A stretch of 64,000 nucleotides of DNA from Physcomitrium patens (Eukaryota; Streptophyta; Bryopsida; Funariales; Funariaceae). Positions 21,067 to 34,351 of this stretch are shown piece by piece (position 1 is the stretch's first letter; each line of letters starts with the position of its first letter). The stretch is taken from NCBI RefSeq assembly GCF_000002425.4, contig NC_037255.1:6516063-6580062 (forward strand). The letters are read 5' to 3'. Under the pieces are notes generated by a model, which had not been told where the DNA came from, did not search any database, and worked only from the letters and a program-made list of their open reading frames with translations. The position numbers and the translations under genes were made by a program.

Positions 21067-23467
21067 ATGGCTCGTGGAAAAATGAGTGGGTTGTACCGTG
21101 GTAGTGGCGATTGGCATGAGGATATTACAAAGTTTATTGGAGAAAAGAGGGTTGAGTATCCTCCTAAGGTAAGGAGTTGACCTTTTATTTTACTCATCTT
21201 GCCTCATCTGCGAGATCAGTCTTTAGATTCTTATGATTGATTGCTTACAACCGCTGTTTAACGTGGTTCGCAGGTGGTGAAGAAAACTAAGGAGTTGATT
21301 ACCAAACAAGCCACAGTAATAGCTAAGCGTGCAGATGAGCATGAAGATTTTTTAACAAAGGTTGTATACTCCGTATTCACATAACTTTTGTGCTTCTGTA
21401 CTTTACTCTGCAGGTTGATTTATGTTGCTTTTCTGTTTCATGCTCCTGGATCCTTTCGTCTTGTTTAGGTAAGCTGACTCTTTGTTGTACCACTTCTGTA
21501 GGTGACATATTGTATAGGAGTTGTCTCCTTCGGGACATTTTGCTACTTGTTGGGTTCAAGTAAGTTTTTACTACATTAATTCTTGTGTGTAACTTGATTT
21601 TAATGATATAAATATCTGGTCGCGGGCCTGTAATTTTTTGGGTAATATTCAACGGATGTTTTGATATAGAGAAAATTCATCCAGATCAGGCGGACTGACG
21701 AGGTTTACTTGATGGCAGAACCTGCTGATATTCCTAAGCTGTACTGTCTGTTCTTTATCACGGTGGCACCTCTAAGATGGATCTATTATCGTATCAAGAA
21801 ATGGCATTATTACCTTTTGGTAATGGTTACTAATTCCTTCAGTTATGCTAACGAATACAACTGTATTCATTCTCCATTTATGATAGATATTTTAACATGA
21901 CTACGTTCACCCGTTTATTCTTATTGAATATTGAAAATAGATTTGTCTACTTGTGTAAGCAGGATTTTTGCTACTACGCCAATGCAATATTTGTAGTGAT
22001 GCTTCTCTTTTACCCAACGAATGACAAATTGTTCCTGATATGCTTCTCTTTTTCAGAGGTTAGTGCATTGTTGCCAATAGGCCTCAACCCTCTCTAGCAG
22101 TCATTTCTGGGTTCTATGATGCTAATTGTTATTATAATGTGCTATTATAATGTGTTGCTTATATGGTAGAGAAAGGAGCCGCTTCATTTTAAAATGATAA
22201 GTAACGGTGTGTTTTGCAGGGACCACTGGCATGGGCTCTAATTGTTTGGCGCTGTAGTCTTGTGTTCAGCTCTATCGACAAGATTATAAGTGTTCTTATT
22301 CATCTACTTCCAGGTTCGCAACTGGGGTCTGACATCTTATGGTTGATGCATTTTTTTCAATCACAAGCTCGGTTCACTACACGTCCTAGCAGTGGTAATA
22401 AAACTGATATAAACGTGTATTTTTTTCTTGGGTTAAATACAGGGACGGTTTTCTTCATTATAAGGTGGTGGGACCCAATCACGTTTGCACATCACGCTGT
22501 TGATGACACAGGACCCTGGCCAGCGTGGCCTCTCTTGGAGAATGATCGGCAGTTGTGGACATGGCTCTTTGTTGTGCCCCTCATTGCATACAGTGTCTGG
22601 CAGATCCTCTATCTGCTAGTTGTGAATGTGCTTAGGCATCAACGGCTGCTGAAGGATCCCGAAGTCATGACGTCATTCAGGTCTTTGTCAGATCTGTAGT
22701 TAATTAAGTCTTTTGTGCAGTAAATGACTGCAGCTTGAGTTGAAAGCATTCTTTCTATTCTAATTCGTTGATTTTATTGGATATGATGAAATTCATGGAT
22801 ATAATGTCACTGAACCTGCAGAGAACTTTCTCGCAAGGCATCCCGTGCGAACAATATCTGGTGGCGTCTCAGTGGATTGTTAGGCGATAACAACCGTGTT
22901 GCAATGTATGCTATACTGCAAGCCATATTCACCGTTTTTACCATGGCCCTTACGATACCATTGTTCAAGCATTATAAAGTCCACATCACTTTTGAGTGTT
23001 TGAAGGTGGCAGCCTCTGTTTGGAATGGTGGAATTTTCTTCTTTGATGTTCTGCCACGGAAGATGGACGCCAAGAAGAAGAGGAAGTTCGTTCCCACTGT
23101 CGAGGCTGCAGCAGTTTCAGTTTCTCTCAACACCACCGGTTTGCCTATTGAAGGTGCTTCAGTCCTTGATCCGCCTCTCTCACCTGGCAGAGATACTTTA
23201 AAACTGGAAGAGTTAAAAACTGCTGACAGCGAGTATCTTTGCTCTTTGTGCAAGAAGCCAAGCTCTATTGATCTCAATGACGTCGATGCATACGAGAGCT
23301 TTGATGGGCAAGTACATGTTCGCAATGGACGGAAACTTGATTCTGATCAACCAGTTACCAATGACATTGGTTTTCCGAAGCAGAGCACTTCAAGCTCGAG
23401 CAAGGAATTCAATGCTATTAAAGGATCGGTTGCCTCTCAACTACAGGCAGCTGTCTCTGCAAGCTGA
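21067..23467 (+). CDS. GPC1: Glycerophosphocholine acyltransferase-like membrane protein (DUF2838 family)
   Basis: Eight coding exons: 21067-21168, 21274-21360, 21502-21559, 21719-21819, 21963-22058, 22220-22313, 22443-22680, 22822-23467. All introns are GT-AG and all phases join, giving 473 aa. The family acylates glycerophosphocholine to lysophosphatidylcholine in the ER membrane; that role is by homology. Seen directly: an N-terminal cytosolic part rich in Lys/Glu, several hydrophobic spans ([88 protein letters not shown]), and the family blocks [30 protein letters not shown] and SGLLGDNNR. The C-terminal tail of about 135 residues after FFFDVLPRK is basic then Ser-rich, and seems longer than in the Arabidopsis homologue. 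The donor of intron 2 (AAG/GTTGTA) is weak. The acceptor at 21718 was chosen over 21669 because only it keeps the frame. Confidence 0.88.
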
Positions 23468-23840
23468 TGCACTGCAACAGCGCCGTCGACAATTGGAGGG
23501 AATGTAAATTGGGTGTCGAAAAAAGTTTTATGATGCTGTCACTGTTTAACTTCTGCCTTGATTGGTTCTAGCGTAGGGATGTCTCTAATGCTAGTTACTT
23601 TAATGGGCTTTACATATGGTGTCAACAATTAGAACCAATAGAACAATTAGAGTTGATCAGCCGTTTGCATTTTCATCATGTGAAATGTGATGGAATTAGT
23701 GGCTCCGTGTATAGTAAACCATCATTAGGTATTACATTATACCACTTACAGAGAATGACTGTTATGGTATCACCATACCCTACAGAGTTGTACAGTAGTA
23801 TGCTGCTTCAATAAAACCCATCAGTTGTGTGTTCTTCTAT
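23468..23840 (+). other. 3' UTR of the GPCAT-like gene with AATAAA signal
   Basis: Follows the stop at 23465-23467. A canonical AATAAA at 23810-23815 is the likely polyadenylation signal. No other gene is seen before the convergent GH31 gene. Confidence 0.5.
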
Positions 23841-24667
23841 GCCGATTGAATGTGGGTTATCCGATGGACGTAGTGGGCACAGGAGCTGAAGGAATCGATC
23901 TTTGATGCCGATGGATTCCTGCCCCAGCTTCAATATTTCGTCTCAGCGCCATGATAATCTACCTTATTGAAGATATTTCGCGGACAAAGTTTATTCAATG
24001 AAGCAGAGTTTCTATTATTCACTTCTAAGGGGTTTGCACACCAGCACCGCAGTATATAATCTTTACATAAAGTAAAAACTAGCTGGATGTACAAAATAAC
24101 CTTCTTATTCCTACGTCAAGGCATTGCTACATTATGTGAACCGCAGCTTCCCAAAACAACAAATACATGCCACTGAATACAAAAGTTTGCAAAATTGGTC
24201 ACAATGATTAAAAAAAAAAAAATTACAAATAGAGAAGACTCACAGTGGTGTACTACATCAGCTATTATTAACAAGTAAGAAGGGTCATTTTTCTTGAAAC
24301 TCAATTCCTTTGTATATGCATCACATGTTTTAATGATTCATCTTTTTTGCCTTAAGATCGCTTGATCACCCTTCTAGCACCTTATAAGAATAAAATTACA
24401 TATTATATACCACATATTACTTATACGATATCCTTTGTAAGATTCAATAGGCCCATTTATCCTTTGGAACTCATGACTTTTCAAAAAAATAAAATAAAAA
24501 TTACAGAAAGGTTACTGAGTAATTTTTAAGATATTATACAATAATTTAAATTTGATTTTTACTATCACAATTTTTGTTTTGTGAATTGTTTCTTTTTTTT
24601 TAAGTAGAGTTGTTGCATCAATATGAATTCTTGTTTGCAACTCTATAAAATAATTGAAGATAAATAA

Positions 24668-24707
<40 letters not shown>

Positions 24708-24754
24708 AGGAAGCAATATACTTATCAATAATTAGTGTGTGAACTCAAATAGTG

Positions 24755-25056
24755 CTTATTTAAAATTAGTGTGATATATACTATTTATAGGATAGGACTC
24801 TCTAGCTGCTTCATTGATTGTAGAGTAAGTGTGTGTACTTATGTTTGCTGTAGTTGTATGCAAACCTATCTATAAGTTATATATACTATAGAATTCACAC
24901 TATTTAAGAATAAATATGAATAGTGTGATACACACTATTTAAAATATCCTATGATTGGTGTTTATTTACCAATTAGTATAATAATTACTATAAATAGGGC
25001 GCTCATGTTCCAGAGGGACTTTACAAATAATATGATAAACACTAATTAAAAATAAG
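24755..25056. mobile_element. MITE candidate with about 19-bp inverted termini
   Basis: CTTATTTAAAATTAGTGTG at 24755-24773 is a near inverted repeat of the end at about 25037-25056 (AACACTAATTAAAAATAAG). The roughly 300-bp interior is AT-rich, non-coding and has further dyads, including AATAGTGTG-ATA-CACACTATT at 24919-24939. No clear target duplication, so the family cannot be named. Confidence 0.4.
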
Positions 25057-25936
25057 AGTATAATTATTCTATCAATATAATGCTTCTTGTTCCTTTAAAC
25101 CAATAAAAATTTTACTTAAAATTAAAACTTAATAGATACTATTGTTTATTTTTAAAATTAAAATAATGATACTTAAAATAAAAATATTTAAATATTATTA
25201 TTTTTAAATCATATAATATGTTACTGAAAATAATGATAAAATATACATTGGATATTTGAAGTATAATATTTATTTAATTTATTTTTTTATAAGTAAATAA
25301 ATAAATAATCTTTCAAGTTACCAAAAAAATTTATCTTATATTTCAGCTAATTTTTTAATTTAACTATTTTTTTTTATTATATTGATGCTAATTTAAAATA
25401 TGAATGATCTTTTTAATAACCATGTTACTAATGATATACAATAATGAATATTATGACACAATGTTTTAAAAACTTAATTGTAATTTAAATTTAAAAATAA
25501 ACTATTTCTTATACTGTAATTAAGATATTATCATACAAGGTAATTTTTTTTAAGCACATGATTAGAAAAAAGTGAAAGATAATGGGGTTAGTATGCATAC
25601 TTGACATTAATATCTAAACTTGGTATTACTATGCTTGGCTTGACTTCTAGACGGTTTTTTTTTTTTGACATAAAAACAAAGTTTATTTGATGCATTAATT
25701 AAATAACATTGGTATAAGGAACTACTTAAAATTTTATACCTAGAAAAGTTAGCTACAATTACATCTTTCTAATTACATTTTTGTATACTATCAAACCACT
25801 TTATGATATTTAAGTTCCATTCAATTACATTATGCTATCAAGAACCTATTAGCTTTTTCCAAAATCCATCAAAGATGGTCTTGAACTTGGTGGCACAAAG
25901 CATAATGAATATCTATGTGTGGACCAATTATTTGTC

Positions 25937-26016
25937 ACCATGTGTTAATTGCCAAATTAACCAAATAAGTATTGCAACCATGTATTAATTGCCAAATTAG
26001 CCAATTAAATATTACA
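25937..26016 (+). repeat. Tandem duplication, 2 x 40 bp
   Basis: Two adjacent copies starting ACCATGTGTTAATTGCC and ACCATGTATTAATTGCC, differing at a handful of bases. Confidence 0.7.
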
Positions 26017-26159
26017 TCTTTATAAGACACCTTCGTACCATATGTGCTAAATGAACATTTCTTCATAGGAATGGGGTTGGAATCAAATGTCATTTACAAG
26101 AGATGTCATGATTTAATAATATACTTCAAGCAAGTCGATAGGAGAAGCTTCTTTGAAGC

Positions 26160-26189
26160 TGACATACTTTTGAGTGACAAAGTATGTCA
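26160..26189. other. 11-bp-stem inverted repeat downstream of the GH31 gene
   Basis: TGACATACTTT (26160-26170) and AAAGTATGTCA (26179-26189) are perfect reverse complements with an 8-nt loop. Position about 500 bp past the GH31 stop suggests a 3' UTR or flanking hairpin. Role unknown. Confidence 0.4.
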
Positions 26190-26687
26190 CGATATATTTC
26201 CCTACTACCCGCAACTATAATTTAGGAACTTGAGGAGCCTTTCCAATTAAACTTCAGTAAAGATGTTCATCAGTAGTTTAACATATGCATGAGGGGTGGT
26301 TCTGTGGTGAAAATATAGTCTGTTTATATTAAGCTACGACGACTATATCTGAAGTAGTCTGACATATAAAGAGATTATAGATTAACTGGAGATGAGATTT
26401 TCTCACAAAGTCAATTGATATAGCATCTTACGATATACGATGCTGATTCGAAAAAGGTCTCGACCTCCTACAATCGGAGGAACGTTATGCCTTTTGTCTA
26501 TGTTGACAGGGCGGTGGTAAAACACAAATCTGTCATGAGTTCACCATCTGCACACTGGTAAGTTGCTACTAAAAGAATTGCTGCGGAAAATTCCTACTAT
26601 TCTGCCATGTGACATTGTTTGTCTAATGCTACTTGGATTGAATGCCGTAACCTCTACCGCAGTACTGCCGACTTGGTATCCAGCATT

Positions 26688-29401
26688 TTACTCTGAAGTG
26701 TCGATGAGATCATACTCGTGTGATATAGAAAGAGGTGTCTCTTTCGACACAGGCCGTTCTGCAGACCAAAGCTCAAGCGTTACAGATCCAGGGCCCCATT
26801 TGACATGACACGATTCTACTTCCTTGATGTCAAATGTATTGACAATTGCCAGGCCAGTTTCCGAGTCTAAAAGCATCCACTCGCCTGCATAAGAACACCA
26901 CATTTAAGATCAGAGCCAGGTAACAAATAGCACAATTATAGAATCACAAGAGAGCACAGAGTCAACTAATGCCAAAATCATATTATCGAATACTATCAGC
27001 ATGTCTAATAACGAGAATACAGCACAAAGTGGCTTGATGTGTATGCCATTACCATTGGGTCTATCAGACCCTTCAATGGGAAATTCGCCGAACTCCATAT
27101 TAGGCTTCAGCTCCCGCGCCGTTCCATCTATAGCCTTATATTTAATGTAGGATGCCATAGGATGCACAATCTTGAACATAGGATGAATACGCAGACGGAC
27201 AAGCCTGGAGAAGCCACCAGACCCAGCACCGACTGACCGTGCCACGATACTGGAGCTGATTTTCACCTTGCTTAATGAATCATGAGGAAGAAGAATCTCT
27301 CGAGCCAGTATTAATCCACCCCCGATATCCCCTTCCATTCCCAGAACCTCGTAACCCGAAATTTGTGCAACATCACGCCTGAAGCATAACAACCTCTTAG
27401 TCAATGGAATGACTCGGAGGTACTTCTTGTACATCAGTGAAGACTATCAATCACATACTTGAGAAAACCAAAATGAGAGAGAAGCACCCGAAGGCTTCGT
27501 GAAAACAGAATATAAAGATGACAGACAGACTTCTGAGTAACACAGCATAGAACAGACTGTGAACATACTTGACGACTTTGTAGTCCTCATTCCAACCAGC
27601 AGACTTGAATTCGGTGCCACTGAACTCCTCATAACCACCATTTTCCAATCTTCCTTCCATCCAATCATAGCCTGACGGCTTATGAATCATGGACATTATG
27701 TGACCACCAAGCCAAGGCACCACCTTCACAAACACATTTCCTTTGTCAAGGTCTTCCGGCATCTTCACAGCTCCCACCCCCATAATCGGGTGGTGATCTT
27801 CAAAGACCTCGTCTAACAAACTCTGCATTCTCTCTGCAATGAAATTTCCGAATAAAGGTCAGTAATGATACTGATTGTCGGCAACCCGTCTCCATCACGG
27901 TTTTGGCAAATATTGAAACAGGTTAACTTGGCATTCAGATGAAACAAACCTAATTTGCTGAATCCGGTCTCGCGTTTCACTATGACTGATTTGTTGATTT
28001 CATCCTCTGTCGGTAGATGGATTCTGAGCTCCTCTCCATCAACACACTCGCCTTCCACCTGTTCAATTTTAATTTTTTTAACTACGTATAGACTTCGGAT
28101 AAGAAGATATTTACTGCTGCAGATCTCTTTGAAAATTCAGAGGTAACCTTCAACATACCTCTACGTTTTCGCCGATTAAAAGTCGCACGTGAAGCGTGCG
28201 CTTTGGCCTCTCACGATGGCCTTCAGTAGAAGCGACCCGAATTACAACCTCTCCATCCTTTGATTTTAAACTTGGTACTCTCTCTGCTTCGTAATGAGTA
28301 ACCAAATAGTCACCATTCTTGAAGTCGAAACCATCACCGCCATCTTCATATAAAGATCCAGCTGCCTTTCCTGGTAGAGGCAAAGCACAAAGTGTAAGAA
28401 AGTAGTAAAAAAAAACTATAATGCACATCCATCTTAAGAAAACATGGGTCATCCAACCCAAAAGAGAAAAGAAGGTTACCGTTGTAATCCAGTGCAATTA
28501 AGAGAGTAATTGTGTCAGTGGGGCTAGCTTCAGCAGTACACTGAATCACCGGCCCGGTGGGAACAATAGCACCACCCTTCAGAAAAAGCAATGGCAATTC
28601 CTGTAAAGGTCGAGAAAACACATAAGGAACATGTCAACATTTTCATGTATTATCAACATGAACTTAAATCCACCAATCACTCAATTCCAATTCAGCACAG
28701 AAAACTTAAATAAATAAATAAATAAAACACAGGTTGCTGTTGAACATTGACAAGTAACACACCGGATGATCATCATCAAAGTGGAACCGCTGCCAGATTC
28801 CTTTCGGCAACAGGAAAGCTGCATTACAATCTCGTTTCTTTGGTGAAGGCCTGCACAGAAACAATGTACCAACATAAGGGCAATGATAGAAATTTCAAGA
28901 AACAGAAACAAAACCTGGCATTCCCTTGCGCACAGAAAGAAAATTACCGACTTAAATATAGATAAAAGTCACGGTACTTACCAAGTTTTAACTAGAATAG
29001 AACCTAGCAGGAAGCTGTCATCAATCTTGCGAAGCTTTGGGTCTGTGGGATCTGCTCAAACGAGAAGTACAATTCATTGATTCCGCTTGCGAACAGAAAG
29101 CGTTCTGATATACAGTGAAGAGAAAAACAATGTGAAATTTATCGCATCTAAAGTAAAAATACTGAAAACCACAGTATAATACCAGCAAAGAAGACGGGGG
29201 TCATCACAGGTACTCCTGTCACATGTGCCTTATGAAAAAGGGTGTAAAAGTGGTGTAACAGACGGTATCGTCTATTCAAAGCGATTCTCGAAAGCTCTTC
29301 CACCTACAACATAACAGTTACCAGCAGATAAGTTCAGAAATATTATTCATTGAGAAATACTCTTGTAGGTAAAAATACTTACAGAATGCTATTCTGGAGT
29401 G

Positions 29402-29437
<36 letters not shown>

Positions 29438-32400
29438 CAAAACACACCTCAGGACCAAAGGACCAAGGTTCCTGGTCGATAGTTCCCTGTTCAGAATGTC
29501 CTCTTGCAAAGGGTAACATAGCTCCAAGACCCATCCACCGAGCGAACATTTTGGGAGTAGAATCTCCGGCAAATCCACCAATATCTGGACCAGAGAAGGG
29601 TTGACCACTCAATCCCTGCAGAGGAAATATCAGAAACCAGTAAAATTTGAACCGTCAGGTCAAGCCTAAGACGCACTCGTACCAAAATGCAGGGAAATGA
29701 GATTTATTTGAGTAGCAACATGTAGAGTTAACTGAGTATTAACCGAGTGCGAATAGAACTGAGGGCGAACTTGCACATACCAGGTTGAGCGCCATGGGAA
29801 TACTCATTCCGAGGTGTTCCCAATTAGCAAGGTTATCACCAGTCCAGGTCGCCGCATATCTATGAGCACCAATAAATGCTGCCCTAGTCAACACAAATGG
29901 TCGCTTGTTCTCATTTGCCAGCAACATACCTTCATATGTTGATCTTGCCTGAAACATCCCATAGACCTGCATTTGACAGTACAATGAGACATAACTGGTA
30001 CACAATAATCAAACCACTTCTTCGGATAATTAATGACATCTGAACATAACCCCATCAACATGTCCCATAGTGCTAAGAAAATGAGTAAGTCATACTTGAT
30101 GCTTGCGAGAAGGCTTACATTATGGTAGTGTGAGTGGCTCTGACGACCGCCAACTTCCTCATCTCCGAGATGAATGTTTGTCTCGGGCATAGTCTTGGAA
30201 ACAGTCTGCACGACGCCGAAGTCGCATCAAATATCTCCGAAGCATGCAGAATATAACCAAATAAGGCCAAGAGTAATCCATCGATATGAAATCAATCCTT
30301 CAGTACTAGTAACCACTGACGAATTTGAATAGATTTTTAAAAGATATACGACTGAGCAACGCAAAACAAAATAAAACTAAATGAAAAAGTAGCGCGTACT
30401 GAGCGTTACTCGGAACATGTTACGTGTGTCAGCTTGAAGACATGATCACCCAATGACACTGTATATATATTGAAGACAAGCCATTCCTAACCTTGAATAC
30501 TGCTGGTTCGTTCATATCGTTCCAAATACCATCCACACCAATGGCAACGAATTTTTTCACAAGTCCAGCCCACCACTCGCGCGTTTTCTTGTTCAAAAAA
30601 TCAGGGAATACAACCGGCCCTGGCCAGCATTCGCCTATAAAACGCAGAATTTAGCTCCAAATTTTTGACGGAAGGAAGCAATTAAACACTTTGAAAGCAA
30701 TTCAAAAGAACTGAATCTTTCATGTCAGAAATTCGATCCAGCCCTACCACATGCATGATAATCAAGAACTGCATAAAACAACATTCTAGTGCACGAGAAG
30801 GCCTGGATGAAATACTTACCAACATAAGGCTTGCCATCAGCAGTCTGTATCCAAACGTCTGCCTCACATCCAGAGTCATAGGCTTCGTAGCCCTCCTCAG
30901 CCATGATTCCAGGGTCAAGCATCCAAATACCCTTGAAGCCAATGCTGTGCAATTCATCGGACAGTCCTTTGGGATCTGGAAATGCGTCCTACAATCAACC
31001 AAAAGAACCAAGATGCTGTAAACTAATCAAACAACCTCTTCTTTTGAACAGGTTAATGATTGGATATCTTGCGGCGATTTAAGATGTATGTCATTCGTCT
31101 CACAAATACTGTGGCTAGCAGCACTACTTACCTTGTCGAAAGTAAAGCACCTGAACCCTTGCATGTAATCAATGTCCATCCACATCACGTCACATGGAAT
31201 CTTCTTTGCCCGGAAAGTTGTAGCCACCTAATTGAGGCGTAGTGACAAGTTGTGAGATAAACAGTCGCTCAACCAACGTTAATCAAATACACCGAACGCA
31301 ATCCACAGAGATAGCAAATGCAAGCAGGTGTCAGAAATCCAGGCATCGTACTTCAGAAACTCTTGCTGCCGTTTCATAACTCCATCTGCATTGTTGATAA
31401 CCAAGTGCCCATTTTGGGGGCATTTGCATAGTACCTGCCATATCAACTAAGGTCAGCACAGAAGTGACACGCATCGCAATAAAACAGAGAACAAAGAATG
31501 TGAGATACACACTCCATATTTGAAATTCAGATGGCAGAAGGCCAGCATACCAATGGCATGTGAAAGTGAGGTCATGAGCACTTCTGGCGTAGGGAATGGT
31601 CCGAAAGTAACCACTGGAAATGGAGCCACTGCTACAATTTTAATAATTGCGTCTTTCCTCAAATCAATCTGCAACGAAATCAAAGAGACGCATTATCAAC
31701 ACAGCTGGAGACTTCTCATTTATCAGGTCTAAAAGGTGTGGTTATTTGAGTCTTCTAAATGAAAAACTAAAGATGCCAAGCATGATGTAGCAAAACAAGG
31801 ATAAGCCGCAAAACTCACTTCACACCGCCTCGTCGTGTCAGCCAATACTCCGAAAGCTTCCCCAGTTGGAAGTACTACGAAGACCCACGGATGTGATTGA
31901 TACAATGAAGTGGTATTCTGATTGTAGCCCCATGCATCGGTATTCCATGAATAAATCTGCAGAGAACAACAGCGCATACACATTGCACTTCGATTATTAC
32001 AGAAAGAAAAGGGGACAGCAGTAGAATTGCCACAGAAACAGTAGGATGATTTGAGGCAACATATAGTTGCAATGTGTGACTGCACAACGTAGATGCTGTC
32101 GATGAGCAAAGGCTTACCCGCTTCCCAGTGCGCTCAACGGGTCCACCGACTTCACCAGTTCCATAGAAGGACGTTCCAGGCGAAAACTTCAAAATGACAC
32201 CAAAAAAAAGCTTTCAGGAGCATTGCGAGATTTCATTGTATGTGTGAAGAAAGGCCGATTTAAAACACACTGATTAAAAAGAATCATCCGTCGCAATTTT
32301 AAGAAGCCAAACACTTAGATTGAGTAAAAAGACTTTCGGTGATCAATAGACAAGATATTAAACGATGAGAATGTCAAAGATCAAGAATGGAATGCTGCTT

Positions 32401-32645
32401 AGAATCATCACATCCCCCTTCAATGATAATGCTCAGAAACTACTGACCTTTAGAGTAACAACTTGGTAAATGCCGTCGCGCTCAAACTCAGGAAAAATTA
32501 CGGGTTCATTATCCGGAACCTTGATTTCCTCCTCACGCAGTTTGGGGTTAAGAAAAGAAACGGAAGGCGCCGCTTCATTTCTAGCACTTTCCGACTCGTC
32601 AAAACGGTAGACAGACTTCTCAACAATTGGCAAGTGGGTTGCCAT
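26688..32645 (-). CDS. HGL1: GH31 alpha-glucosidase, heteroglycan glucosidase 1-like
   Basis: Twenty coding exons (5' to 3' on the minus strand): 32645-32448, 32186-32118, 31956-31819, 31668-31551, 31434-31352, 31227-31132, 30988-30820, 30634-30492, 30205-30119, 29966-29781, 29615-29448, 29303-29183, 29051-28982, 28850-28763, 28600-28480, 28370-28159, 28058-27950, 27833-27569, 27378-27053, 26884-26688. All introns are GT-AG and in phase; total 987 aa, close to the Arabidopsis HGL1 length. GH31 enzymes hydrolyse terminal alpha-glucosyl bonds. Seen: N-terminal beta domain (FSPGTSFYGTGEVGGPVERT, NTDAWGYNQNTTSLYQSHPW); barrel with VMWMDIDYMQGFRCFTFDK; nucleophile motif GIWNDMNEP (exon 8); acid/base block RYAATWTGDN (exon 10); SGPDIGGFAGD and RGHS (exon 11); a long C-terminal beta region (exons 13-20) ending SHEYDLIDTSE. 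No signal peptide at the chosen ATG. A 33-nt poly(A) run (29402-29434) lies in intron 11. Confidence 0.93.
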
Positions 32646-34351
32646 CGCTGAGGCAACCGTTATTCCTCCGACCTGCGAGTCCAGCACATCAGTGAACACA
32701 GTCCTAGCTGAGCTTGATTTGAAAGACTAGAACACTGAAGTTTTTAAAGAACACTAATAGCACGATCCAATTAAAGAACAGAGGTGTAATCTTAGGCTAT
32801 GGTGATGACTCGTGCCTTAATAAGGATGCCTTGTGAGCAGCAGTTTCGTCACTGCATACATATACCTTGAAAAAATAAAAAAATAAAAATTAACTTCAAT
32901 TCCTACTTCTAAAAGTTAATATGCTCAAAATGTTGGACGAGTCAGAAGAAGCCAGGAAAGAACTCTCAACCACCAGTTTCTGTAGCACTCAAATTTTGAA
33001 AACCCGCTTCAGAGACGACATCTCTACGACTTTTAGAAACACTCTAATGTGAAGAGTAGTATATACGCCTTGGGCTTCGCAGCTGTACTACAGTGAAAAA
33101 GGAATATCTGTGAAGTATCCTTTTCAGAAGAATGTTCCTCGAAGATCACGAATCTTAATAAATAATGTTCGCAATCCAAAGGAAAACTTAGGAGATGCAT
33201 GCAGCTGTATAACCAGATCCTCATGCAAAACCAGATTGTTAGTCGCTACTAGATTATCCAATATACTTTCAAAGCTGTCCGAATTTGAGACGCGGCAACA
33301 GTAAGTCTAAAATCACGTGAAACTAAGTAGCAAATGATAAAATCAGGAATTAATATTTCTAATCAAAATTATCTGATTATCTATGTGTTAACAAACATAT
33401 AAGTTTAAACCCTCGCGGAAGTGCTTGAAATTACCGCAACTTATGTCGAGTGAAAGGAAACGATACAATGCTTGGAAATACATCATTACAAGACTATTGT
33501 TACAAGACTAGCAGGAAGAAGACGATCCTCTACTTGCAATACCCAAGGCTTCCAGAATCAAGCTTCGGAACATCCACGAGAGCAGAACAGCTGACAGAAA
33601 CCAACAGCACCTGGACCCTCGGGCAGGGATATGAATTGGTATTCACAGGCCCAATTAGTCGATTATGAGTAAACTAAGCTATGGACGACCTGATCGACTG
33701 CACACCCGACGCATTATTGCATCCAGTACGGGAAGCAGAAGTCTAACTCCCGCACACTACTTACCCGAATCCAATACACCGATCCAAGAAACAGTGTCTA
33801 ACAAAGAACACACAAGGCTTCCAAGCCAACAAAATCCAGCATCAACACTGCAATACATCACCGTGCTGCATTGTTCTCTACCGCTACATACCAAAACCCG
33901 CGAAGCCACAAGGATTTGGAGAGCATTCGTGCGCAGTCAGAACTATTCGACCTCATCTAAACACATAACCGCAACCACTCCTTCCACTCGTACAAAACCA
34001 AAACGGAACTTCCCCGGGCAATGACAATGCGCACCTGGATTGCGTCGATTCGGACTCTTAATCCAATAGCCTCACCATGCGAGTTAGCGTAGTAAAGTCA
34101 CGTCGCCACTCGAAAACAGAGGCGCAGAAGGACCAGCGAGCAGCGCGATCGCGGAAGCGGCCAGATCCAGGCCTGTACACGAGCAATCGGAGCGATCCAC
34201 AAGAGAGCCAACAATCACAACAACAACAACAACGCAGGATCGACAGTGGTAGGGAGGAAGGGATTATAAAGGAGGTGCAAGGAGGGCTCTGCGATCGCGG
34301 ATGAATCTCACCGACAAGAGCTCCGTAATTCATGCTCAGTTGCGGCATCAA
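32646..34351 (-). promoter_or_regulatory. 5' UTR, UTR intron and promoter region of the GH31 gene
   Basis: A 3' splice site (minus strand ACTCGCAG/GTCGGAG, exon edge at 32672) lies 27 nt upstream of the ATG at 32645, so the leader is spliced from a farther exon. The compositionally richer stretch 34020-34350, with a CAA/TTG repeat near 34218-34233, is the likely first exon and promoter. The donor and start site were not fixed. Between them I see no conserved ORF. Confidence 0.45.

Larger units (their letters stand above)
23841..26159. other. Intergenic AT-rich DNA between the two convergent genes
   Basis: No gene recognised. Holds a (TA)n array at about 24671-24700, the MITE candidate at 24755-25056, and a 2 x 40-bp tandem duplication at 25937-26016. 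Confidence 0.55.

Noticed and set aside
21670-21715. Acceptor at 21669 for exon 4 of the GPCAT-like gene
   Set aside because: It puts a stop codon in frame within ten codons; the acceptor at 21718 restores the family sequence [14 protein letters not shown].
26910-27236. Plus-strand open frames across the GH31 gene
   Set aside because: They are shadows of minus-strand exons whose splice phases join perfectly into a known family.
29350-29604. Frames running through the poly(A)/poly(T) tract at 29402-29434
   Set aside because: The homopolymer is inside intron 11 of the GH31 gene; Lys- or Phe-rich translations are artefacts.
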